Assembly (NCBI GenBank): GCA_910584865.1
Contig: CAJUCE010000004.1
Span: 90,123-154,122, forward strand
DNA: 64,000 nt
Source: an uncultured Acetatifactor sp.
GTDB lineage: Bacteria > Bacillota > Clostridia > Lachnospirales > Lachnospiraceae
Direction: 5' to 3'
Part shown: one piece after another, positions 50,423 through 58,486 of the stretch
Layout of the letters: each line of letters begins with the position of its first letter
Position numbering within the stretch: position 1 is the first letter of the stretch
Position numbers and translations under genes: made by a program
Notes under the pieces: generated by a model
Seen by the model: only the letters and a program-made list of their open reading frames with translations
What the model was told of the DNA's origin: nothing
The model's database searches: none

Positions 50423-51361
50423 ATGATAAAGCTTGAACCCTATGCTAAACCCTTCCAAAAAGCCTACTGGAAAAAAGCAATCGGAAAAGTAGACAAAACC
50501 ACACAGTCTGCCATCATAAAAAGTTGCCGCAAATATTTGCCCTCTGACTTCTGGGACGGATCCCCCAGCTTCCGGAAGCTCATCCTCGCACCTTTCCAAA
50601 AGCTGAAAGCTGCCCAAGCCTACATAAACCGCTCCAAACGAAGTGAAATGATCCGGGAATGCTACGCAAGGTACACTGCCGATGAAAAGATCCTGCTCCC
50701 TGCCTACCAGACGCTTTATGATGCCTACAAAAAGGTGGCCGACTCCGTAGAAAGCGGAGTCTCCATGCGTGTCCGGCTTGTCCGGCAGACAGGGCTCACC
50801 GTCTGCCCCTACTGTAACCGGGATTACATCAACTGCCGGGCGGACCAGGTCTCCGGCGCCCAGCTGGATCACTTTTTCAGCAAGGACGAATATCCCATAT
50901 TCGCAGTATGCCTGTATAACCTGATCCCGGTATGCGCCAACTGCAACCGGACGAAAAGTAATCAGTCTGCGGAATTTGCTTCTCCTTTTGACCCTGACAT
51001 TGACTGGAATCGGGACATTACGTTTACTTATGCCCCAATTGCAACAGACACCTATAAAATAATCCTGAAAAGCACCAATCCAGCTGTCCAAAATAATATT
51101 GACAAAATGCGGCTCCCGGAAGCCTATCAGATCCACGACAAGGAACTGAAAGAGCTGCTTAAGAAAAAGCGGATTTACACCAGAACCCAGACACAGGAAT
51201 TCCAGAAAGTCCTGTACAAGGTCAAACTGAAGGAGCGTGACATTAAGCGGGCCGTGTTCGGTCCGGAAATCACTGACGAATCCATAAAGACAACGCCCCT
51301 CGGCAAAATGACCCAGGATCTCCACCGCCAATTGGGGATTTATCCCCAGGAAAGGTACTGA
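50423..51361 (+). CDS. HNH endonuclease, PtuB-like partner of the upstream ATPase
   Basis: 312 residues, ATG after ACGGAGGT. The HNH site is clear: CPYCNRDYI (about residues 126-134), LDHFFSKDEYP with the catalytic His (about 155), and LIPVCANCNRTKS with two further zinc Cys and the Asn/Lys (about 172-184). N-terminal 100 residues are basic and helical; the C-terminus is a charged helical domain. Partner of the AAA ATPase directly upstream; the pair resembles Septu. A dyad (GAACCGAT / ATCGGTTC, 51379-51406) follows the stop. No toxin-antitoxin or integrase gene is adjacent. Confidence 0.88.
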   Translation: MIKLEPYAKPFQKAYWKKAIGKVDKTTQSAIIKSCRKYLPSDFWDGSPSFRKLILAPFQKLKAAQAYINRSKRSEMIRECYARYTADEKILLPAYQTLYDAYKKVADSVESGVSMRVRLVRQTGLTVCPYCNRDYINCRADQVSGAQLDHFFSKDEYPIFAVCLYNLIPVCANCNRTKSNQSAEFASPFDPDIDWNRDITFTYAPIATDTYKIILKSTNPAVQNNIDKMRLPEAYQIHDKELKELLKKKRIYTRTQTQEFQKVLYKVKLKERDIKRAVFGPEITDESIKTTPLGKMTQDLHRQLGIYPQERY

Positions 51362-51388
51362 CACTGCGTTCCGGCATAGAACCGATCC

Positions 51389-52903
51389 TCAAAACTGAAT
51401 CGGTTCCACATCCTCCGTCAAAGGCTTCATCTCATACTCCGGCAGGCTGTCCAGCAGCTCCTCCAGGCATTGCGTGGTATTATAGATCACATCGTGGGCC
51501 AGCATGACTACTTTCTTTCTCCCCAAAGTACTGCTCAATGCATTCTGGATCAAAGCCTCCGGCGTGGATGATTTCACCGCATCCTCCAGGCTGGCATTCC
51601 AGTCAAAATAAATATAGCCCTTTTCCGTCATCTTCGCAATAATCTGTGCCCCCACAGCCTTATTGTAGGAGTTCACGCTTCCTCCAGGAAAACGGAACAG
51701 CTTCGCCTCCACACCTGTGACCTCATACACAGCGTCATAAGCCTTCTGGAAATCCTCCAGATAGCTGTCCACACTCTTGTAAAGCTGCTTGTAGTCATGA
51801 TTATTACAATGAATCCCGATAGTGTGACCTTCCTCCACAATCCGCCGGGCCACATCCGGATGCTTGCGCACATTCTCTCCCACAACGAAGAATGTGGCCT
51901 TGATATTTCTTTCTTTTAAAATATCCAATATGGCCGTTGTATTCTCCGCCGAAGGACCGTCGTCAAAGGTCAGATACATGGTTTTCGGATTAAAATACGC
52001 GTTGATGCCGTTTGCGATCCCCTCCGCCATCTTATCCTGATATTCTCCGGTAATGATTAACCCCCGCTCGCTTCTGCTGGATAAAAAGGAAGTCTCTATC
52101 AGACAGGCAGGCATGGATGTATTCTTGATGACATACAATTCTGCGGTATCCTGAAGCCCTCTGTCCACTGCGCCCGTTTTTTCTATGGCTCCCTGGTGTA
52201 CCAGCTCGGCCAGACGCTTTCCCCCATCCGTCCCTCCGTAATACCAGGTTTCAACCCCCTTAATATCGTCAACATCCTCATCATATGCATTTTGATGTAT
52301 ACTGACATATATGTCAGCTTTCTGCGCTTCTGCCCTTGCCACACGATCCTCTAATGACATATCTGTCTCATTGTCCTCCCGGAGAAGCATAGTCTCAAAT
52401 CCCAGCCCCTGTAGTTTCCCGGAAAGCCTGCGGGCCAACTCCAGATTGATCTCGCTCTCCATCACTCCGTCCCGGCTGCATCCTGTGTCTGTCCCGCCAT
52501 GTCCCGGATCAATTACAATGAAAGGGGCGGCATGCGCTGTATCCGATACTTTCTCCAACACATCATTGGGGAGGATTCCGGAAGGTTCGCCCAGCATCTC
52601 CTCCGTCTGGTTTTCTCCCCCTGTCTCTTTCACATCAGCCTCCAGCAGTCCGGGCCGAAGCAATCCTTTTATAAAACGGACACCGCCCACGCCTAATATC
52701 ACGGTACAAACCACAGCAGAGAGCAATGTAGCCCACCTTTGTATTTTTAGAATCCTGCGCCTCCTGCGTCTCTCCATACGGGCTCTCTGCGCCTGCCTTC
52801 TCTCTATACGCCGCCTTTCATTCTCTACATTCATATCATGCGGCCTGATTCGAATCAGCTCTACTTCCTCCGGTCTGCGATTTTTGCTGTTTCCCTCGTA
52901 CAT
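51389..52903 (-). CDS. N-acetylmuramoyl-L-alanine amidase fused to a polysaccharide deacetylase
   Basis: 504 residues, ATG after AGAGGAGGGG. Residues 1-50 are basic and cytoplasmic, 51-75 one membrane anchor. Residues about 128-300 are an Amidase_3 domain with zinc ligands in VIDPGHGGTDTG, a Glu in ESEINLELA, VSIHQNAY, and ACLIETSF. Residues about 305-500 are a NodB-type deacetylase domain: MYLTFDDGPS (metal Asp), HCNNHD (His ligands), FRFPGGS, and VMLAHDV. It acts on peptidoglycan outside the membrane: one half cuts the stem peptide from muramic acid, the other removes acetyl groups. The combination in one chain is uncommon (see findings). Confidence 0.93.
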   Translation of the reverse strand: MYEGNSKNRRPEEVELIRIRPHDMNVENERRRIERRQAQRARMERRRRRRILKIQRWATLLSAVVCTVILGVGGVRFIKGLLRPGLLEADVKETGGENQTEEMLGEPSGILPNDVLEKVSDTAHAAPFIVIDPGHGGTDTGCSRDGVMESEINLELARRLSGKLQGLGFETMLLREDNETDMSLEDRVARAEAQKADIYVSIHQNAYDEDVDDIKGVETWYYGGTDGGKRLAELVHQGAIEKTGAVDRGLQDTAELYVIKNTSMPACLIETSFLSSRSERGLIITGEYQDKMAEGIANGINAYFNPKTMYLTFDDGPSAENTTAILDILKERNIKATFFVVGENVRKHPDVARRIVEEGHTIGIHCNNHDYKQLYKSVDSYLEDFQKAYDAVYEVTGVEAKLFRFPGGSVNSYNKAVGAQIIAKMTEKGYIYFDWNASLEDAVKSSTPEALIQNALSSTLGRKKVVMLAHDVIYNTTQCLEELLDSLPEYEMKPLTEDVEPIQF

Positions 52904-52958
52904 AACGCCCCTCCTCTTAAAGTCGCTTTATGGCTTTCCCTTCTGCGGCTTACACCTA

Positions 52959-53006
52959 TATATAAAAAGCTCCCGCGTATCTGTCTCCTACAGTATACGC
53001 GAGAGC
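52959..53006 (-). terminator. Terminator of the two-component operon
   Basis: Minus strand: GCTCTCGCGTAT (52995-53006) pairs with ATACGCGGGAGC (52969-52980) with one mismatch, followed by TTTTTATATA (52959-52968). It lies 62 nt after the last gene of the operon at 53068 and before the amidase gene. Confidence 0.8.
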
Positions 53007-53067
53007 CACATCATAGTATCATACTTTTTGTAAACTTGTTTTATCTTTTTTATATCATAGTTGTATC

Positions 53068-53907
53068 CTATCTGGAAATCTTCAGATACATCTCGTTAAT
53101 CCCTTCATAGAATCCGATGGTCACAATCGTACTGTCGTCCTCCATTCCGATAAAGCTGTACTTCTTAAAGTAAGGCGTATTTTCGGACAAAGGATTCGCA
53201 TTTTCATATTCCTCCGGTTCTTCCAGCTCGATATACGCCGCCCAGGCCGCCGCTATGCTATCCGCATCCATCTGCCCCCAGGAGCCGATCCCCGTCCTGG
53301 CATAAAATTCATAAATCTTGCCGGTGTCCGCATCCACATACAGATCCAGCATACAATTCTCTTTATCTGCATTCTGCATATCAGTATTCAGACTGATCTT
53401 CCACACCAGCACGCTGTTGCGCGGCTCCGGTACATCGATGGCCGAATACAGAACAGCCTGATAAGACGCTTCCTCCAGCTCCTTTACTTCCTCCGGCAAA
53501 ATTCCAAGCTCTTTCAGCTCCCGGATTCCGCTGTTTCCCAGCTCTATTCCCGTGCTTTCCGTTCCCTCTTCGGAAGTCTCCTTTTTATTCGCCACAAAGG
53601 CGTAATTCCCTGTCAGATTCTGTCCATTCATACCTGTCCTTGTCTGGGCATTCTGATCGCTTTCCGGCTGTGCCTGACTGTTCAGGCATTTTGACAAAAT
53701 ATAAACCTTTTCATTGCCGCTGAGAGAATAACGGTAACCCTCTGTCCCCGTCTCTGTCTCCTGTGTCTGAATCTGATTCAAAATCGCCCTGTCCCGATAC
53801 CTGGCCAGCTCCTCCGGTCCCCACACTGCCAGCCCCACGATCAGGATCACCGCCGGGATTAACAGCAAACTGATTTTTTTAACCTGTTTTCCTGATAATT
53901 TACGCAT
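53068..53907 (-). CDS. Membrane-anchored hypothetical, last gene of the two-component operon
   Basis: 279 residues from the ATG at 53907, which overlaps the kinase stop (ATGCGTAA), so translation is coupled. The open frame runs further upstream as an Arg/Lys-rich shadow of the kinase acidic tail and is not part of the gene. One membrane segment near residues 10-30 (ISLLLIPAVILIVGLAVWG). The extracellular part carries a repeat-like fold (VYILSKCLNSQAQP, DLYVDADTGKIYEFYARTG, SFIGMEDDSTIVTIGFYEGINEM). I do not recognise a domain. It probably functions with the kinase as a sensor partner or output protein. Confidence 0.78.
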   Translation of the reverse strand: MRKLSGKQVKKISLLLIPAVILIVGLAVWGPEELARYRDRAILNQIQTQETETGTEGYRYSLSGNEKVYILSKCLNSQAQPESDQNAQTRTGMNGQNLTGNYAFVANKKETSEEGTESTGIELGNSGIRELKELGILPEEVKELEEASYQAVLYSAIDVPEPRNSVLVWKISLNTDMQNADKENCMLDLYVDADTGKIYEFYARTGIGSWGQMDADSIAAAWAAYIELEEPEEYENANPLSENTPYFKKYSFIGMEDDSTIVTIGFYEGINEMYLKISR

Positions 53908-55681
53908 TCGCTGCGGCCTCCCCATTCTTCCCCGCACATTCCGCCGTTCCGCATGCTTCCTCCGAACCGGACTCCTCCCGTGACACGTCCGCTGATACGT
54001 CCAAACCGGCTTCCTTTCGGCCTTCTTTATCCTCCGATTCAGGCGCCTCTTCCTCCGGCCCCGACGCCTCTGATTCAGGTGCCTCTTCCTCTGCTTCGGG
54101 TTCTTCTCCTTCTGTCCCCTCTTCCTTCGCTCCAGCCGCTTTTTCTTCCGACTCCTCTGCCTCCGCTCCGGGTTCCTCTTCCTCCGCTTCCTCCTGAGCC
54201 GACACTTCGGGCATATCTTCCTCCTGCTCCGCTTCCGCTGTCCCGTCCTCCGGCACAAAAGTATCCGCTGCCGGCTCCTCTTCCGCCCTATCCGGAACCA
54301 CGAAGCTGATACAGGTTCCCTCGCCAACCGTGCTCTCTATCACCAGTTCACTGTCATGCAGCCGCAGAATCTCCACGCACAAAGCCAGCCCCAGCCCCGC
54401 ACCGTTTTTACTGCGGGAACGGGACTTGTCCACCATATAGAAAGCCTCCGTCACCTTCTTCAGTTCCGTCTCCGGAATTCCTACCCCGCGGTCTCTCACG
54501 CAAAAGGCATAGGCATTCTCCACCCGCTTGCCCAATACCTCCACCAGCCCGCCCTCTTCGGAAGCCTTGCATGCATTGTCCACCAGATTTAGCAGCACCG
54601 ATTTCAGCAGATTCGCCTCCGCATACACGGTTCCCGAACCGAAGGCAATCCGCAGCTTCTGCTGTGTATTGGCGGAAAACATACTCTTCAGATACTCAAA
54701 TAAAACTTCTGCCCTCACAGTCTGGCGCTCGATGACATCCCTCTTTGTCACAATGATATCCAACAGGCGGAAGGACATATTTTCCAGACGCTTCCCTTCC
54801 GTGTAGATATAATTGGCAGACAGAAAATGTTTCTCTTCGTCCATCTTTCTGGAACGCAGCAGATCCGCGTACCCGATAATCGCGGTCAAAGGCGTCTTCA
54901 ATTCATGGGCAAAAGCGGCAATAAAGTCTTCTCTGGCTCTTACCTCCTCCTGCAGTTCACCGATCGTTCCCTCCAGGACATTTGCCATGGCATTGAAATC
55001 CAGTGTCAGCTGGCCCAGCTCGTCATTGCTGATCTGCTGTGCCCGGAAACTGTACTCCCCTTCCGCCATTCTTCTGGTGGCGTGGGTCAGCAGCCGGATG
55101 GGCTTGGTCAGCCAGGTACAGATCAGGAACATCACCGCCGTGCAGCAGACCAGCATGGCTATAGTCACCCGTCTGTACACGGAAAATCCCGATCTCCTCT
55201 CCTCAAATACCTGTGTTACATCCTCCAGCGTCTCCAGATACAGCTTCCGATCCAGCGCATTGATTACAATTCCCGTATGAATATAATAATGTTCCCCCCG
55301 GGGAATCACCTGCCAGATCCGGCTCTCTTCCCTGATCTGCTGTAAAAGAGCCGTATCCTCCGGAAAGTCATTACTCATATACAGCGCTTTTCTCTCCTCG
55401 TCGGACAATCGCAGATACCGCCCCGAGCCCTGACCGCTGCTTTCCAGTTTTGCCCCGATCTGTTCCACCGCAATATCCTGCAATACATTGTACTTGGTGG
55501 GAATATTCAGCGCCGCCGTCTCAAACGCAAAACGGAGGATATTGCTGTCGTCCAGCGCCTGCGCAACCTCCCGCTCCAGCGATGTCCGAAAGACAGAATT
55601 CACGAACAGATACCCGCTGAGACCAAATGCCACCGCCATAATGATAATTGTTCCCAACAGAATCTTATATACAAACTTCAT
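53900..55681 (-). CDS. Sensor histidine kinase with a 128-residue acidic C-terminal tail
   Basis: 593 residues, starts 3 bp after the response regulator stop. Membrane segments near 7-28 and 165-185 flank an extracellular sensor domain. A HAMP region follows (RLLTHATRRMAEGEYSFRAQ). The phospho-acceptor His is in AFAHELKTPLTAIIGYADLL. The N-box NLVDNACKAS, the DRGVGIPETELKK segment and the GAGLGLAL motif form the ATPase domain, which ends near residue 460. The last about 128 residues are almost only Glu, Ala, Ser, Gly and Pro, which is not normal for a kinase (see findings). Partner of the upstream response regulator. Signal unknown. Confidence 0.92.
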   Translation of the reverse strand: MKFVYKILLGTIIIMAVAFGLSGYLFVNSVFRTSLEREVAQALDDSNILRFAFETAALNIPTKYNVLQDIAVEQIGAKLESSGQGSGRYLRLSDEERKALYMSNDFPEDTALLQQIREESRIWQVIPRGEHYYIHTGIVINALDRKLYLETLEDVTQVFEERRSGFSVYRRVTIAMLVCCTAVMFLICTWLTKPIRLLTHATRRMAEGEYSFRAQQISNDELGQLTLDFNAMANVLEGTIGELQEEVRAREDFIAAFAHELKTPLTAIIGYADLLRSRKMDEEKHFLSANYIYTEGKRLENMSFRLLDIIVTKRDVIERQTVRAEVLFEYLKSMFSANTQQKLRIAFGSGTVYAEANLLKSVLLNLVDNACKASEEGGLVEVLGKRVENAYAFCVRDRGVGIPETELKKVTEAFYMVDKSRSRSKNGAGLGLALCVEILRLHDSELVIESTVGEGTCISFVVPDRAEEEPAADTFVPEDGTAEAEQEEDMPEVSAQEEAEEEEPGAEAEESEEKAAGAKEEGTEGEEPEAEEEAPESEASGPEEEAPESEDKEGRKEAGLDVSADVSREESGSEEACGTAECAGKNGEAAANA

Positions 55682-55683
55682 CG

Positions 55684-56337
55684 TCAGATCTCCAGCCGGT
55701 AGCCGATCTTATACACTGCCACCAGGTTCTCCTCCCAGCCCATTTTCCTCCGCAGTCTCTGCACATGCAGATCCAGTGTCCGGCTGTCCGCCAGGTACTC
55801 GTCTCCCCATACTTTTTCATATAAATTTTCACGGAAAAGCGCTATGTTTTTGTTGCTGATAAACAATACCAGCAAGCCGTATTCCTTATTGGTCAATACC
55901 ACAGGCTTTCCCGCCTTCGTCACCTTACGGGCCTCCGTATCCACCACCACATCCCCGGCCGTCAGGATGCTCTCCGTCTTATTGTAGCGCCGCAGCACCA
56001 CCTCCACCCGTGCCACCAGCTCCACCACGTCAAAGGGCTTCACCAGATAATCCTCTGCCCCCAGCTTCAGTCCCTTGACCCGGTCCTTCACCTCATGCCT
56101 GGCTGTGATAAAGATCACAGGAACCTTCAGCGGCCTGATATATTCCATAATGTCAAAGCCATCCGCTCCCGGCAGCATGATATCCAGCAAAATAAGGTCA
56201 AACTCCTCCGCCTCAATCAAATCGATGGCTTCCAGACCGTCCTGCACCGTCTTACATTGGTATCCTGCCGCCGAGAGATTGATGTCAATCAAATCACAAA
56301 TCGGCTTTTCATCATCTACGATCAGTATCTTAATCAT
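55684..56337 (-). CDS. OmpR-family response regulator
   Basis: 217 residues from the ATG at 56337, which overlaps the upstream gene stop as ATGA, implying translational coupling. Receiver: IKILIVDDEKP (acidic pocket), LILLDIMLPGADG with the phospho-Asp, VIFITARHE, DYLVKPFD. Winged-helix output domain: TKAGKPVVLTNKEYGLLVLF and DSRTLDLHVQRLRRKMG then YKIGYRLEI. It is cotranscribed with the kinase 3 bp downstream and with the secreted VCBS-like protein upstream. Confidence 0.94.
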   Translation of the reverse strand: MIKILIVDDEKPICDLIDINLSAAGYQCKTVQDGLEAIDLIEAEEFDLILLDIMLPGADGFDIMEYIRPLKVPVIFITARHEVKDRVKGLKLGAEDYLVKPFDVVELVARVEVVLRRYNKTESILTAGDVVVDTEARKVTKAGKPVVLTNKEYGLLVLFISNKNIALFRENLYEKVWGDEYLADSRTLDLHVQRLRRKMGWEENLVAVYKIGYRLEI

Positions 56338-57431
56338 TCCTCTTTTACCCACCCCCAGTATTCTCTGATGATCTCCACCAGGCCTGCCATCGTATCCTTT
56401 TCCGTACACTGATAGCTTTCTTCAAATTCCGTGTCCTCTTCAAATCCGTCTGTACGCTGATAATAGATATCACATTTCGTATCAATCAGCAGCTCCCCTT
56501 CAGGTCCCGAATAACTGTATCTGGCCAATACCACAATATCCTTCAGGCCGTCCCCGTCCATGTCCCTGCATGTCATCCCCTTCAGGGCATATAGATTGTC
56601 GTAATCCTCCATGGGCTGGAAACTCCATACGATAGCCCCCTGCTCATTGACGAGATAAATCATGAAAACATCATATTCCGCCATCCGGATAATGCCCGGC
56701 ACCACCCGCAATTTGCCCTGCTTTTCAAAATTCCGGGAATAATCCTGCTCCTCAATGATCCGGAATCCATTGTCCAGAAGCTCCTTCAGGGTAGTCGCCG
56801 TGTACAGGATCTCCGTAGAATTGCCGTCCCGCACATAAGAGGCAATGAAATCCGCACTTTTATTCATGCTGAAACGGTTAATTTTGTCGGAGATCCTCCA
56901 ATCCCGGTAGAATTGTCCGTCGCTCTGAAACAATACGTCCCCTACCTTATAATTTCTTCCGGCGTATTCTCCTGTGTCATTTTCACAGTTGGTAATCAGC
57001 ACAATGTCCGTCAGCCCGTCATGGTTCAAATCTTGGAAGGATACTGCCGCCAGCGCCTTTGTGGGCTGTTCCAGCTGTTCCAACTGCCTGTAATTTGTCT
57101 CCAGCTGGTCTGTCTTAAAGAGCACTTTCCCTTCTCCGTCCGTGACCAGTACAGCCAGGCGATGATACTCCTTGTGCATAATCGGAACAAGCCGCACTTC
57201 CTCTTCCCCAAAGCTCTCCAGCACTACGGAAAAAGTGTGATCCTCGATTTTCTCAAAACCGGAATCCTCAATATCCTCCACTTTCTCTATACGGGCAAAG
57301 CTTTCCTGATAATCCTCATATTTCTGAACCAGAAGCCCGATTGCCTCATTCTGTGCCGACACGCTTTCCATCGGCAGCATCCCTGCAAAGATACAGATCA
57401 TACATAACATTGACATCCACTTTTTTCCCAC
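56334..57431 (-). CDS. Secreted FG-GAP/VCBS-like repeat protein heading the two-component operon
   Basis: 365 residues from the GTG at 57431, preferred because AAAGGAG precedes it and it begins a signal peptide (KKWMSMLCMICIFAGMLPMESVSAQ). The exported part has calcium-loop-like repeats, LNHDGLTDIVLITN and MDGDGLKDIVVLAR, characteristic of VCBS/FG-GAP beta-propellers, which bind carbohydrate or protein ligands. Its stop overlaps the response regulator start. A secreted ligand-binding protein upstream of a kinase suggests the kinase senses something through it (inference). A possible upstream ATG lies at 57530 (MKYFRLRLQW) but has no signal peptide. Confidence 0.8.
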   Translation of the reverse strand: MGKKWMSMLCMICIFAGMLPMESVSAQNEAIGLLVQKYEDYQESFARIEKVEDIEDSGFEKIEDHTFSVVLESFGEEEVRLVPIMHKEYHRLAVLVTDGEGKVLFKTDQLETNYRQLEQLEQPTKALAAVSFQDLNHDGLTDIVLITNCENDTGEYAGRNYKVGDVLFQSDGQFYRDWRISDKINRFSMNKSADFIASYVRDGNSTEILYTATTLKELLDNGFRIIEEQDYSRNFEKQGKLRVVPGIIRMAEYDVFMIYLVNEQGAIVWSFQPMEDYDNLYALKGMTCRDMDGDGLKDIVVLARYSYSGPEGELLIDTKCDIYYQRTDGFEEDTEFEESYQCTEKDTMAGLVEIIREYWGWVKEE

Positions 57432-57668
57432 TGGTTTCTCCTTTCTCAATCCAGTTTCGCTTTCATCGGGCAGGCCATTTCTCCTCCATGCCCGGAAACG
57501 CCACTGTAACCGTAACCGAAAGTATTTCATTACTGCAAACCATTGAAGCTCGTGAGTATAGGAAATTGTCCGTAAATAACCGATACGGCAATTCCTATAT
57601 AAACTGTCTTGCATACATATACTGTCAGTATAATCCACTATTGCATCATTTTTGCTACAAAATATGCG

Positions 57669-58160
57669 TCATACCCATATTTGATAGTCCCACCGTTTAC
57701 ATCCCAGATACTGCGGAATTTCATTTCGAACCAGCTCGGATATCCTCCCATTGATCTGCACCGGAAAAAACAGCAGTCCATCCGCTTCCTCCAGGGGAGT
57801 CCAGATACTCTCCTCCTGCTGAAAATCCGCTTCTGTAGGTTTGCTTCTCTCTTCTCCGATAAGCTCTGCCAGAAAAAAGTGAACTGCCCTGTGCGCATAT
57901 TCTCTGTAAGCCTCCATCCCGGGATCACCTCGCATGAAATCGTTGATCTCCTCTGCCAGAGCCGCGAAACGCACCACCCGCACATGATATCCGGTTTCCT
58001 CCAGAACCTCCCGTACCACGGCCTCCTCCATCGTCTCGAAATCGTGCTGTCCCCCGCCGGGTAGGTCATAATACACCTCTCCTGTTGCGGATACACATCT
58101 GTTTACCAGTATCCGGCCGTTATGTACCAACAGAGCCTTGGATGAATTCCGTATCGCCAT
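57669..58160 (-). CDS. NUDIX hydrolase
   Basis: 163 residues from the ATG at 58160 (CAGGAGGC upstream); a longer frame lacks a ribosome site. The Nudix box is complete: GGGQHDFETMEEAVVREVLEETGYHV (Gly-Gly, REVLEETG core). Family members hydrolyse nucleotide derivatives or nucleotide sugars; here there is no substrate-specific motif I can name. The 237 bp between it and the two-component operon contain no gene that I can see. Confidence 0.9.
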   Translation of the reverse strand: MAIRNSSKALLVHNGRILVNRCVSATGEVYYDLPGGGQHDFETMEEAVVREVLEETGYHVRVVRFAALAEEINDFMRGDPGMEAYREYAHRAVHFFLAELIGEERSKPTEADFQQEESIWTPLEEADGLLFFPVQINGRISELVRNEIPQYLGCKRWDYQIWV

Positions 58161-58366
58161 GTCTGCCTCCTGTTCCTGCTGTCTGTTCCCGCACTTTTGC
58201 TTTCTGATATTATGTTTTATAGAAAGCTGTCTTTTCGCCTCGATAAAAATCATCTTATAGGAAGCTGTACTTGCATCCTATATTATGATTATAAACAGGA
58301 AAGGCAGGTTTTTCAACCCCCGGAAAAGTCCCGCCTGGCAGCCCCATTGAATTACCCGTTTTTTGA

Positions 58367-58446
58367 TGGTATAATGTTGACTTGAAAAAGCATCAAGTCA
58401 ACTTCTGATTCCAAATGCGCTGGAGCGCATGTAATTATGGTATAAT
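58367..58446 (+). promoter_or_regulatory. Type 1 structured extended -10 element upstream of the MATE gene
   Basis: Exactly 80 bp, like the copy at 18615. Bounded by TGGTATAAT (58367-58375) and TGGTATAAT (58438-58446). Stem 1 is GTTGACTTGA / TCAAGTCAAC; stem 2 is ATGCGC / GCGCAT. Both stems differ in sequence from the 18615 copy but remain fully paired. It lies 40 nt before the start codon. The rest of the 58161-58486 gap holds no gene. Confidence 0.7.
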
Positions 58447-58486
58447 AAAATGAGGTACAATGTTTTAAACAGGAGATGTCAAGCAA

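Noticed and set aside
54100..54297. Repetitive GAA/GAG tract as a non-coding satellite.
   Set aside because: It stays in the kinase frame to the stop with no interruption.
53908..54327. A 140-codon Arg/Lys-rich open frame joined in frame to the last gene of the two-component operon.
   Set aside because: It is the shifted reading of the kinase acidic tail: GAA/GAG-rich codons read as AGA/AGG. The downstream gene has a coupled start at 53907.
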